Shown here: positions 35,122-46,432 of the stretch, one piece after another
How the letters are laid out: every line of letters starts with the position of its first letter
How positions within the stretch are numbered: the stretch's first letter is position 1
Assembly: GCA_011799875.1 (NCBI GenBank)
Contig: CM022302.1
Location: forward strand, 178,118,942 to 178,182,941
Length of the DNA stretch: 64,000 nucleotides
Origin: Thinopyrum elongatum
Lineage: Eukaryota > Streptophyta > Magnoliopsida > Poales > Poaceae
Direction: 5' to 3'
The notes under the pieces: generated by a model
Seen by the model: only the letters and a program-made list of their open reading frames with translations
Databases searched by the model: none
What the model was told of the DNA's origin: nothing
Program-made: the position numbers and the translations under genes

Positions 35122-38100
35122 TCACTCCACAGAGGGGCTGGCAGGCTCGACAAACTCGTCCAGGTCAATTCCGTCTGCGATTCGAGTAGCAGCAGCAATG
35201 AAGGTCTCCATGAAAGACTGGAAGTCGAGTTTCTTGGTGTTGGCGACCTTGATTGCCGCTAGCTTCTCTTCTCTGGCTTCCCTGCAGTGGACGCGAACCA
35301 GGGATAAAGCTACGTCAGCACCGCATCGAGCGGCGGACTTCTTCCACTCCTGCACTTGACCAGGAATCTTGTTAAGTCGAGTCATTAGAGACTTGAGGTC
35401 GTTTCGGAGCGTGTCCCCTGGCCAGAGCGCCGTGTCGATCCGCGAAACTGCGACCTTGAGTCGAGCAAGATATTCCAAGGCACTAGCGAGGCGAGACTCC
35501 AGTCGGAGCACATTCATGGCTGCTTCATCTTTGACAGGGGAGTTGATAGGGTCCAAGTTCATCTCGACTCGCCCAGTTTCTTCCTCGAAGTCTTGGCAGA
35601 ATTCTGCACTCGCAGAAAAATAATGAGTCGACAGCGGTATGATGAGTCGACGAAAGCAAACCAATCGCACAGAGAAAAGTACCTTCAAGCATGAGGAATA
35701 ATTTTTTGGCGAGTCCTCCCAGGTAGTTCTCCAGCTCGTCCCTCCTGCGGGTGATGTCTTCTACTTTGTCGGTCAGGGTTCGCTTGTCCTTCTTCAGACG
35801 AGTCACTTCTTTGTTGGCTTCATCAATAGCAGCCTTCAGCTTGGCATTCTCTCCCTCCAGTTGTCCGACTGAAGCCATCTTTTGGTCAGCAAGCGCCAGT
35901 TTGTCTTCGGCAGTTTTCTTCGCAACCGCAAGGTCAAGGTCCTTCTTCTCCAAAGCTTGTCTCATTGTTTCTAGAAAGAACAACATTCAAATCAGAAAAA
36001 GGAGGAGAAAAGGTGACAAGAGAACCGGTCGACAAACTTTCCTTACCAGCAGCGTCAGCCTTAGCCTTCTGCAAGTTGTTTCGAGCCAACTCCAGGTCAA
36101 GATTGAGCTGAGTTTGCTTCTTCTCCAAGTCAGCAAACCGGGCTCCAAGATCACAAGATTTCTGCGTTCAGAAGATAGTCAGTTGGCAGACACAAAGACT
36201 ATTGCCGAATCAAACATTCGCCAATAGTCTCGGGGACTACACCCAGTGGGTGCACTCAGCGTGCCTCCACTGGTCCGACTCTTTCACTCGACTTGGTCCA
36301 TCCTGTCAAAAAAAAAACTCAAACCATAGCCGACTGCCCGCAGTCGACTATGGTCTCGGGGACTACACCCAGTGGGTGCACTCAGCGTGCCCCCTCTGGT
36401 AAAGGTTCCACTCAGCATGATCTGCCCAGCCCGAGTGGAAAAGATCTCTTAAAAGACCCCCGCCGAATCAAACATTCGACGGCGGTCTCGGGGACTACAC
36501 CCAGTGGGTGCACTCAGCGTGCCCCCACTGGTTCAGAGATTCGATCAGCACAACCTAGTCGACTCAAGTGGAAAAACTACTCAACAGAAATTAAAACACC
36601 CAGTGGGTGTACAGACTGACAATGGGTGTGCAATTAAAGGTTCCAAAACGCTCATCCACGGACGTCTTGCAGATAAAGAAGCAGTTCCTAAATATCATAT
36701 CCCAACAGAACAAGCGTCAAGATGGAGTTCAGTCGGAAGTAAGCTAACCTGGACATTGGCTTGAAGTGTTGAGCTGGCATCATAGGCAGCTTGACTGGCC
36801 TCGCGCACCACCTTCATTTGCTCCATCATAACGCCAGCCTGGCATATAGCCTCCTGGGCAGCACTCACTTGGTCTTCTGGGACTTGATGGGCGGTGGGAG
36901 GTGCAGTCGGTGTATCAGTTGTAGTAGCATGAGAGCTTGAGGCATGAAGTTGGACAAACGGAGGAAGGGCCCGCACAGTCAACGACGAAGGACGAGCACT
37001 CGATAAGGGAATCACAAAAGTAACGGAGGCACGGTTGAAGTCCCCGGATTGCTGGATAGCTGGTTCCGTCGCCGGCGTCGACTGGGACGTCTTGCTAGCT
37101 GGCACCTTCTTGACTGAGGCCCTGCTCCTCCTACCCACAAGTTCTTGTGGCTCATTTTCATCATCGTCTTGAAGTTCAATAACATCTCGCGGAGCTGCAA
37201 AAGAATCGACCACAAGAGTTCAGTCGACTGTAGAATTGGCTAGCAAAGAAAAGATGAAGATAACAGGGGTCATACTCGCTTTGGAGGTGACCGCGTCCTC
37301 CATCTCCTCGTCACCATCATCTTGGTAAGCAGAAGTCCCGGAGGTAGCAGCACTGCAAATCTCAAAGTTCACTCGGTCGAGCAAGTGGATGGGTCAGCAA
37401 CTGATATAAGATTCTTCAAACAAAGGGTGAAAATGAAACGCTTACACAGAGGCGACGGGAACATCAACCTTGATCTTGGGCAAAGCCTTCCGTGGCTTGG
37501 ACGGCGCGGTCTTGAGCTGCTTCGGAGCCTTCTCAGTCGGCACCGGAGAAGATGTCCGAGTGCGCTTCGAAGTCTGTCCAGTCGGTGCTACCACCTTGCC
37601 CCGGATACTTGCTGGGTCGTGCTTGTGCTTGGAACGCTTTTCCGTGCGAGGTGGAGAATCGACCTCCTCCTCACTGCTCGAGTTTTCCTGCTCTTCATCA
37701 CTCTCCCCATCGGAGTTCCAGTCGCCGCTGTCGCCTCCGCTCTCTTCTCCTTCCTAGATCTGCTCCCTGTTGGGCATCGAGTACATCTCAGTATATATCT
37801 GTGAAGCAAAGAATCGAACAAGCATCAGTCGGTTCCAAAGACAGTTTACAAATTAGAGTAGAAGTCACTCGACATCGAAGGTCTGACCTTGTCTGGTTTG
37901 TTATCAGCGCCGAGTGGCAGAATTCTCCTAGACCCCCTGGGGTTGTCTCTGTTTCCGGTAATGCTCTGCAGCCACCGCGCCACCGTCTCCTCGGCAACTT
38001 CCTCCGGGTGGATCCGAGCAGAATCATCGGCGCCCGAATACATCCACATAGGATGATCGCGGGCCTGGAGCGGCTGGATGCGGCGAGTGAGGAACACCTC

Positions 38101-38883
38101 TAGCAAATCCATGCCGATCACGCCATCGCGGACAAGTTGGATTACGCGGTCGACCAACATGTTCACCTCCACCTTTTCTTCTGGAGTCACTTTCAAGGAA
38201 GAGGGCTTTTCAATCCGCCCCATGGTAAAGGGAGGAAGGCCAGTCGACTGACCAGGAGTTGGTTTGTCCTTACAATAAAACCAGGTCGACTGCCACCAAC
38301 TGACCGAATCGGGAAGAGTCATAGGTGGAAATGTGCTTTTGCCTCTCATCTGGATCCCTAGACCTCCGCACATCTGAATCACGTGTGTCCTCTCATCACT
38401 CGGATTGGCCTTTTTCACAGACTGTGAGCGGCAGGTGAAGATGTGTTTGAAGAGACCCCAATGCGGTCGACAACCCAAGAAATTCTCACACATGGAGACA
38501 AACGCAGCTAGGTATGTGATGGTGTTCGGAGAAAAGTGATGAAGTTGGGCTCCGAAAAAGTTCAGAAAACCTCGGAAAAAAGGATGAGGGGGCAGAGAAA
38601 AACCACAGTCGACGTGAGTCGCGAGGAGGACGCACTCACCCTCCTGCGGTTGCGGCTCGGTCTCGTCACCTGGCAGCCTCCAAGACCCATGGTCGATCAA
38701 GCCTCCCTCGACCAGATCCTCCATGTCTTCTTGCTGAATCGTGGAGCGAATCCAATAGCCCTGGATCCAGCCGGGTGGCAGGCCGGATCTCGACGACGAG
38801 CCTCCCCGACTCATCTTCTTGCCCTTCGTTGCCGTCGTCGCTTTCTTCGCACGCTCCAAGGCCGCCGTCTTCTCCTTCCCCAT
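35122..38883 (-). pseudogene. Antisense ORF (aORF) of element C, seven exons, one internal stop
   Basis: Exons on the minus strand: 38883-37888, 37798-37446, 37352-37276, 37194-36749, 36161-36047, 35970-35683, 35603-35122. All introns are GT..AG and phases fit; total 919 codons including the final stop, broken only by TAG 37754-37756. Start MGKEKTAALERAKK. Residues about 50-290 form the gypsy-type transposon domain (PHPFFRGFLNFFGAQLHHFSPNTITY.., FVSMCENFLG, SWWQSTWFYCKD). Exon 2 is acidic and Ser-rich; exons 5-7 are a strong coiled coil (ELARNNLQKAKADAA, KLALADQKMASVGQLEGENAKLK). The N-terminal basic run could be nuclear. Function unknown. Better preserved than the gag-pol of the same element, with one stop against four. 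Confidence 0.85.
36195..36609 (-). repeat. Intronic double-hairpin motif, four copies, element C aORF intron 4
   Basis: CACCCAGTGGGTG cores at 36240-36252, 36366-36378, 36498-36510 and 36597-36609 (the last without flanks). Each of the first three is followed, in aORF sense, by GTAGTCCCCGAG and a long hairpin. Outer stems are ACTATTG/CAATAGT, ACCATAG/CTATGGT and ACCGCCG/CGGGGGT (one mismatch); inner stems are CGAAT/ATTCG or CGACTG/CAGTCG. Stem sequence changes while pairing is kept. Confidence 0.8.
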
Positions 38884-39424
38884 CGCGGTAAGCTGTGCTC
38901 GGGCGGGGCGGCGGCGTCGAAGGTGGCGGCGAATGCGGTGGTGAAACGGGAGAGGAGGAAGGAGATAGGGAGCACAGTACCGGGCTCATCGACCCTGACG
39001 CCTTATATGGGTCCGCTCCCGAGTGGCTGACTAGTGGGCCCAGGCAATCCAGTCAAATCCCGCAACAGTCGCGCGCTGGATACGTGGAGAAAAAGGTGGC
39101 ACGAGAATCAAGGTGTCCCTGCCTAATCCGCTCCATCTACTGCAGTCCTCTCCGTCCCGCGCGCTTCTCCAAATTTTGAATCCCGTGAGATCCGGAAAGC
39201 GGCAGTGTGACCAATCGCGCCAAGGATCTTATACCATATCAACATTCGAAGCTCATCAGAAAAAATCACTCGACGACCTCTGAATGGACCCAGGCGACTG
39301 AAAATGAAGTTGAAGTTTTTACAAAGATCACCGGCCCGGTTAGGATGCCTCTGAAGCATATAAATCGGGTCGGAACCATCTTCAACCCCTTCTCCACTCG
39401 AACCCAGATCCATTCGGGGGCTAA
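38884..39424 (-). promoter_or_regulatory. aORF upstream region and polypurine tract of element C
   Basis: 541 bp between the aORF ATG and the 3' LTR. On the minus strand CCATATAAGG (39001-39010) is a TATA-like box about 120 bp upstream of the ATG. The plus-strand purine tract TTCGGGGGCTAA (39413-39424) abuts the LTR. No ORF is supported otherwise. Confidence 0.5.
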
Positions 39425-40019
39425 TGATGAAGACATGTACCTAGGGTAGGGTAATAGGCCCGACCTAGACACCCTTACCGAGGACACTGCCCTAAAGCAA
39501 ATGACATTCAAAGGATGGCACCATCTACCGACTGAAATCGCCACAGGGTGCAACCCACTCGACCAACAGTTCACTCGGACAACCCAATTCCATTCGACCG
39601 GGGTGTACTCACTCGACCCCACCGGAAACCACTCGGAAGACAGAAGATCTAAGGTCACTCAGGATGGCAAGGGTCAGGCGTTCACTCCGTAGTCTTAATG
39701 ATCATTTATTTGCCTTTATTGCTGGCATTATCAGTAACGTCCTGTCTTTACAGACATTGAAACCCTTGTAACGTAGGACGGTTGGGGTTCTGGCGCACTC
39801 TATATAAGCCACCCCCCTCCTCAGGCACAAAGGTTCACACCTCCTGTAACTTCACGCATAAGTCAATCGACCGAGCCTCCGGGCACCGAGACGTAGGGTT
39901 GTTACTTCCTCCGAGAAGGGCCTGAACTCATAAATCTTGCGTGCACAACCTCACCGTAGCTAAGATCTTGCCTCCTCATACCTACCCCCCATTCTACTGT
40001 CAGACTTAGAACCACGACA
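39425..40019 (+). repeat. Element C 3' LTR
   Basis: 595 bp, TGATGAAGAC..CGACA, TATATAA at 39801-39807. About 13 differences to the 5' LTR, most of them transitions. Confidence 0.95.
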
Positions 40020-40713
40020 CCATCCTCCTTCGAAGAAATTCAAGAAGGTCAAAGTTCCTCAGCTAGTCACAAGTTCATATTCTTCATCGCGTGAGACGGA
40101 TGAAGCTGAGGATCTCGACGACACTGCGGTAGGCCCTACATCGACAAACGACCCCGACAACGCTTGCGCTCCTCCATCGACATCATGATGATATTTTTCA
40201 GGGGCATTAGTCCTCATTTTTCGTCCCTTTTGGTCATTCGATGACAAAGGGGGAGAAATTTGAGTTAGTCTTCAAGCGGGTCTTATATATGGGTTGTTTT
40301 TTTCGTTAAGTTGCAACTCTCGCTCTTCTGAAGTGTTTGTTGGTTGAGTTGTAAACTTAAGTCCGATGGTGGTCTGATACTTTTGAACTGCTTTCTCCAT
40401 GCTTATTTCCTCAAGCACCTTAATGCACGCATGCTGAATTTCGTCAGACACCATTTTCCATCATGCATTTCAAATTCTTCATATTATATGTTAAATTCAT
40501 GTATGGATTACAAGATATAGGCAAAGATCTCCATGATTTTATTCTACAATGTGCATTTGCAATCCAAAGCAAATTCCTCAAATATTTACATCTTCAGGGG
40601 GAGTTCTTCTATAACTTGCAATCAAATTCTTCAATATAAGTATTTACACTTCATATGTTTATCCCCATTGAAAACTTAACCTATTTGTCATCAATCACCA
40701 AAAAGGGGGAGAT
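40020..40713 (+). other. Element O coding tail, 3' untranslated region and purine tract
   Basis: The first five bases are the right ccatc duplication of C. A Ser/Asp-rich tail (KKFKKVKVPQLVTSSYSSS) runs to TGA at about 40186-40188. Then comes AT-rich untranslated sequence with two GGGGGAGA runs; the second (40702-40712), after CACCAAAAA, is the polypurine tract at the LTR start. Confidence 0.65.
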
Positions 40714-42204
40714 TGTAAGTGCATCTAGTGCCCCTTAGTGATTTTGGTGTATTGAAGACTTATAGGTTAAGGGACTAATGTGTTTGTGAGTGTACACAGG
40801 TCTAATAAGTCTCTGAGGAGTTTGATAAATCCGATGAATGTCGACCCCTAAAACTGAATGTCTTCAGCTGAAGACTTTGGTTTTCTTGAAGACTTTGAAA
40901 ATGAGGAAATTGGTGTGACCTTGAAGACATTGATATTGATGCGAGGATTATGAGGCGTGAAGACTTTTGTTTTCATAGTTTTATTTTCCTTTCTTGAGTC
41001 ATAGGAAACACCGTACTGTTAAAGGGGGTCAAGGTAAAACTAAGGAAAAATTTCCAAGTGCTGCTCATCTCAAAACCTACACTTTCCCAATCCTTCGAGT
41101 GAAGCCTTTGGAAATCTCATATAGTTCAGTCATTTTCTTCAGTGACAGAGACGAAGATCTTCTGGTCTCCAAGGAATTTGTTCTGACTGAGGAGTTAGGA
41201 ATTCACCAGTGCGGATTGCCTACAAGTGAGGAACATGATAGCCCTGAGGAATTTGAGGGCTCAAATTTCTAACCGTTGCTATGCTACGCGCCAGCTGTCC
41301 CAAATATCTTATCCGCCTAACGGTCATATCATTGAAGGGCAATTATGTCTTATCATGTCGGGCTGCTCCCTGGCTATAAATAGCCGCCCCTTCAACCGCT
41401 AGCTGGTTGGTTGCTCCGAGAGAAACTGACACTTGTAATTTAGAGCATCCCATCCTCCGAGGACTTTGAGAGAAAATCATTAGTGAGGAAAAACCCAAAC
41501 CCAACACCTACAACCCAAAGTGATTGAGCATCACTGAAGAGATTGTTCCTGTGTGGAACCGACGCTTGTTACCTTTGAAGATTGTGCATCTTCCAGCCGG
41601 TTAGGCGTCATGGTCTAAAGCATCCAAGAGGAATTGTGGATCGCCGAGTGACCAAGTCTGTGAAGGTTTGGAAGTCACCTGAAGACTTACCACGAGTGAT
41701 TGGGCGAGGTCTGTGTGACCTTAGCTCAAGGAGAATACGATAAGGACTGTGTGTCCTGGGACTGCGTGTCCTTTGGTTTAAATACCAAGCCGCTCCAACC
41801 AGACGTACAACTGTCACAATAGTTGGAACTGGTCTACCAAATCATTGTCTTCACCGAGCTACTGGTTCTATTTCCTCAACGCTTTCATTTCCTCACTCAT
41901 GTGTTGATGAATTTGATCGTTACTGTTTGAAGACTTTGACTGAAGACTTTCTCAATTTCCTCAATCCTATTTCTTCAGTCGTCTTGTCTTCTGCCTGCTT
42001 ATCCTGTTTACACGCTACATGTGCTCTGTGTATGTTTCATTTCATCATGATGACTTTGTTTCTGTATTGTTATGCATGCACCTAAGTACTTATTCCACTG
42101 CTTGTAGTTCGTCACTTAGCAAATTCCTCAAGTAGTATTTCCTCAGTGACAAATTTGTAAAAATCACCTATTCACCCCCCTCTAGTCGATATAACGCACT
42201 TTCA
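40714..42204 (+). repeat. Element O 3' LTR
   Basis: 1491 bp, beginning TGTAAGTGC and ending GCACTTTCA, nearly perfect inverted ends. It directly follows a purine tract. TATAAATA box at 41375-41382. GAAGACTT-type short motifs recur (40757, 40862, 40892, 40920, 40959, 41938). The other LTR is outside the window, so the end is inferred from the TG/CA ends and the abrupt return to G sequence at 42205. Confidence 0.8.
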
Positions 42205-42694
42205 GGACCCCGTTGCCATGGGAGGGTAGGACAAAAGATGTCATGCAAGTTCTTTTCCATAAGCATGTATGACTATTTACGGAATACATGCCTACATTAT
42301 ATTTATGAACTGGAGCTAGTTTTGTATCTCCCTAGGTTATGACTGTTATATGATGAATATCATCCAACGAATTCACCGATCCAATGCCTACGAATTTTCC
42401 ACATATTGTTCTTGCTAACTTACTACTGCTGTTGTTACTGTTACACCTGCTACAAAATCATTGCTATCACTGTTACCATTACTACTGCTGTTACCATTGC
42501 TATCAAAATTATCATATTACTGTGCTACTGATGACTTTGCTGCAGATATTTAATCTCCAGGTGTTGTTGAATTGACAACTCAGCTGCTAATACTTGCAAA
42601 TATTCTTTGGCTCCTCTTGTGTCGAATCTATAAATTTGGGCTGAATACTCTACCCTCGAAAACTGTTGTGATCCCCTATACTTCTGGGTTATCA
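42205..42694 (+). repeat. Element G 5' LTR, terminal 490 bp
   Basis: AT-rich sequence with TTACTACTGCTG-type short repeats near 42420-42500, ending ..GGGTTATCA. It starts abruptly at the O LTR end; the rest must lie left of O outside the window. Confidence 0.7.
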
Positions 42695-42705
42695 AGACCT
42701 TTTTC

Positions 42706-42723
42706 TAGCGCCGTTGCCGGGGA
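42706..42723 (+). other. Primer binding site of element G (mutated)
   Basis: TAGCGCCGTTGCCGGGGA; the usual Athila site begins TGGCGCC (tRNA-Asp, from memory). TGG has become TAG, again a G-to-A transition. Confidence 0.75.
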
Positions 42724-42772
42724 GCATAGCTATATTTTCTGAGTCACTTGGGATTATTGTCTATTTATCACT

Positions 42773-45482
42773 ATGAAGAATCTGAAGGATACAAAAACCA
42801 AGATCGTTCCCTCTAGGACGAGGGGAGGTAAGGAACTGCCATCTCACTCTGCACTTGATTCACCTTCTGTTTTGAGTAGATTTGCTACACCACCACATGC
42901 TATTAATCCTGATATGTCGCAAGTAATTGATGATGCTACTTCTACTATGAATGATACTCATGATGATGCTAGTACCTTGCTTGATAATAATGTGCCACTA
43001 GGTGAATTTCTTGATGAACAAATTGTTAGAGCTAAAGATATTAAAAATCTTGAAACTGATGAAGTACTTGAAACCAAAAATCTTGAAACACCTATTAGAC
43101 CTAGTTCCCGTAAATATGAAATGCCTAAGATACCTGAAGGTTATGTTATAGATGTGGATATAGCTAGAGATTTTCTTGCTTGCAATGATAGGGATGATCT
43201 TAAGAAATTACTATGCAAACTGAAAGAAAAATCATTGAATGCTATAATGAAATGTGATCCTAAGTTTGCTACTTCACCTATCTTTGTTACCAATAAGGAT
43301 TATGAATACTCTGTCGATCCAGAGTTAATTACTTTGGTTGAATCTAATCCTTTTCATGGCTATGAAACTGAAACTGTTGTGGCACATCTTACTAAACTAA
43401 ATAATATAGCCACCCTTTTTGCTAATGATGAGAAAATTCGCTACTACTATATCCTCAAATTATTTTCGTTCTCATTAAAGGGTGATGCTAAGGTATGGTA
43501 CAATACTCTTGCTCCTGGTTGTGTGCGTAGTCCCTAGGATATGATTTATTACTTCTCTAAAAAATATTTTCCTGCTCGTAAGAAACAAGCTGCCTTACAG
43601 GAAATATTTAACTTTGCGCAAATTGAAGAAGAGAGTCTCCCACAAGCTTGGGGGAGGCTTCTCCAACTGCTTAATGCTTTGCCTGATCATCCTCTTAAGA
43701 AAAATGAAATACTTGATATCTTCTATAATGGACTAACTGATGCTTCTAGGTACTTCCTAGATAGTTGTGCTAGTTGTGTTTTCAGGGAACGAACTGTTGA
43801 ACAAGCTGAGGAACTATTAAATAACATATTGAAAAATTATGATGATTGGACTCTTCGTAAACCCACTCCGAAGAAGAGGGGTATCTTATTTCTCAGTCCT
43901 GAAGATATGCAAGAAATGTATGAAGGAAAAGGGTATTAAAGCTGAAGACGTTAAGAATTTACCACCTATTAAAGAAATACATGGACTTGACACACCACCA
44001 CCACCTGTGGTAGAGGTAAATTCTTTATTAAAGTTTGATGAAGGTGACATCCCTTATAATAAACATTCTAGTCAATGCCTTTGTGAGTTCGACAGTTACA
44101 TTAGGAAACAAGATCACTTCAATGCAAATGTTATGAAATAATGGAAATACAACTCTGATATGATTGCTTGCTTGAGAGGCTTGTTATTTAGAATCACTAA
44201 TGATGTTAGAGGTGTAGGAAAACATGCCTCTATGGTTCAAACCCAACTAGAACAAGTTGCTAAATCTCAACGAGAATTGCTTAGTGAAATGAACAATAAT
44301 ATGAATGATCATGCTGTTAGAGTAATGACTAGAGGAGGTAGAATGACTCAGGAACCACTTTATTCTTAGGGACACCCTAAAATAATTGAACAAGACTATC
44401 AAAGAATTAACACTGATGCACCTAGTCCTTCTAAAAAGAAAAAGAAAAAGAAAAATGATAGGACTTTGCATACCTCTAGTGAACCTGAAATAGAAAAACC
44501 TCCTGAAGATAATAATGATGTCTCTATCTCAGATGCTGAAACTCAATCTGGTAATGAACATTCATCTAGTGATAATGAAAATGATAATGATGATGTTCAT
44601 GAAGACACCCAACCAAATAATGATAAACAACCAGATAATGATGTTGAGATAAAACCTGATGTTGATCTTGATAACCCACAACCTAAAAATAAATGATATG
44701 ATAAAAGAGACTTTGTTGCTAGAAAACATGGTAAAGAAAGAGAACCATGGGTTTAGAAACCCATGCCCTTTCCACCTAAACCAACTAAGAAGAAAGATGA
44801 TGAAGAATTTGAATGCTTTGTTGAAATGCTTAGGCCAGTCTTTTTGCGCTCTCGCTTGACTGATATTTTAAAGATGGCCCCTTATGCAAAATACATGATA
44901 GACATCATCACTAATAAAAGAAAGATACCTGAAGCTGAAATCTCTACCATGCTTGCTAATTACTCTTTTAAGGATGGAGTACCTAAAAAACTTGGAGATC
45001 CGGGAATACCAACTATACCTTGCTCCATCAAAAGAAATTATGTCAAAACTGCTTTGTGTGATTTAGGAGCCGGTGTTAGTGTTATGCCTTTCTCTTTATA
45101 TAAAAGACTTGACTTGAATAAACTCACACCTACTGAAATATCTTTGCAAATGGCTGACAAATCAACTACCATACCTACCGGTATTTGTGAGGATGTGCCC
45201 GTTGTTCTTGCAAATGTTACTATCTTAACAGACTTTGTTATACTTGAGATGCCCGAGGACGACAACATGTCGATTATCCTTGCTAGACCCTTCTTGAATA
45301 CTGCAAGGGCTATTATTGATTGCAATAAAAGCAAGGTCATATTTCATATCAATGGTAATGAGCATACGGTGCACTTTCCGAAGAAACAATTCCAAGTGAA
45401 TGGTATTAATGTTATTGAAAAAATCTCCGACACTCACTATTGGAAGTTTTCAACTACCTCTACCTACTGCCAAAAAGAGATA
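42773..45482 (+). pseudogene. Element G gag-protease
   Basis: ATG 42773. Gag core: FANDEKIRYYYILKLFSFSL, GDAKVWYNTL, YFSKKYFPARKKQAALQEI, QAWGRLLQLLNALPDH, FYNGLTDASRYFLDSCA. A long Asp/Asn-rich linker (44480-44690) precedes the aspartic protease: LCDLGAGVSVMPFSLYKRL and ILARPFLNTARAIID. Stops TAG 43535-43537, TAA 44139-44141, TAG 44367-44369, TGA 44694-44696 and TAG near 44755; a frameshift lies at about 43900-43940. It ends at the insertion of F. Confidence 0.85.
45478..45482. repeat. Target-site duplication of element F, left copy (agata)
   Basis: Identical to 55742-55746. Confidence 0.92.
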
Positions 45483-46410
45483 TGTCGGGGTACCCAAACA
45501 GGGGTGTATGTTTTCCCCCGACTTGTGCACGGACGGTGAGCCACGAACCCGGCAAGATTGCAACGCCCAAGACAAGGCCAAGATGAAGAAATAGGTTCTT
45601 CAAGGAATCAAAGGGCAGGCTAAGAAGACCAAGTCAAGCCAAGAAGAAAGACACCGCTAAGGGAAAACCTCCCTTGCCGGGCAGGAGGGCCTAGCGAGGT
45701 CAAGGTTGCCCCGGAAGCAATCCTCAAGACTGCCCCGGCAGGCCTGCCGGGTCCTACGAAGGCAAAACACCCCGCCAGGGCTTCACCGCCCCACCTCGCA
45801 GCGACGCAAGTCATCGATCAGTGCGGTGTCAAGCCCAAAGTGACTAAGTGGCTGCCTCTCGCCACATGGCAGCCATTTCCTACAGGAATCGCCTCCAAAT
45901 GACACCCGTCTAGCGACGTGTCATGCAAACGGGAGACAAGGTGGCCAAACAGCCCGGCAAGGCGTGCCGGGCAGGCCATGATGTGACACTAAGTGGCGCA
46001 TTTGATGCGTACTGCTATGTCTGCAGAGTAGATATGATAGCACTGTTTGCTATCTAATCAGTACACAATGACTGATTTGCCACTGTGGTGACCCCTTGAT
46101 CTATAAAAGGAGGCCCATGGCAACCATAGAAAGGATTCAGACCCCTGTACACTCATACGCGCGTAGCTGCTCTCGCCCCGAGGCAACCCTGTCGGGCAAA
46201 GCGCTGCGTTTCCACCACCATCCACCATCAATCCACCAAAGCAGGAGTAGGGTTTTACGCCTCGCGGTGGCCCGAACCTGGGTAAAAACTGCCCGTGTGA
46301 TCTCTGCCGCGCTGCGCTGCGCTCCTCCGCTCTTTGTGCAACGTGCTCAGTCCCCCTGCCGAACCAAAAGGGGCCGTTGACCCCATAGGTGGCCGTGGTT
46401 TCCCACGACA
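45483..46410 (+). repeat. Element F 5' LTR
   Basis: 928 bp, TGTCGGGGTACCC..CCCACGACA; TATAAAAGG at 46102-46110. Rich in GCCGGGCA/TGCCGGGC short inverted motifs. Confidence 0.93.
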
Positions 46411-46414
46411 TCTT

Positions 46415-46432
46415 TGGCGCGCCAGGTAAGGG
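46415..46432 (+). other. Primer binding site of element F
   Basis: TGGCGCGCCAGGTAAGGG, four bases after the LTR. It differs from the sites of A to D and G, so F uses another tRNA primer. Confidence 0.75.

Larger units (their letters stand above)
26355..40019 (+). mobile_element. Element C: complete Tat-type Ty3/gypsy retrotransposon, plus strand
   Basis: 13.67 kb with two LTRs of exactly 595 bp and a perfect 5-bp duplication. Order: LTR, primer site, gag-protease, pol, a 1.5-kb tandem array, minus-strand spliced aORF, LTR. Hand count gives about 13 LTR differences (2.2%), about 0.8 million years at 1.3e-8 per site per year. gag-pol keeps one frame throughout with only four stops, so this is the best-preserved copy in the window. 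Confidence 0.96.
1..42204 (+). mobile_element. Element O: LTR retroelement of unknown superfamily, interrupted by A, B and C
   Basis: Its pieces are 1-245, 13996-14568, 24464-26354 and 40020-42204; removing the three insertions and their target duplications rejoins them. The 5' end lies left of the window. It carries one long plus-strand ORF, then a 3' untranslated stretch, a purine tract and a 3' LTR with TG..CA ends. No reverse transcriptase or integrase is visible in the part present, so it may be non-autonomous or may keep pol to the left. Its LTR ends directly inside an LTR of element G, so O was itself an insertion into G. Confidence 0.75.
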
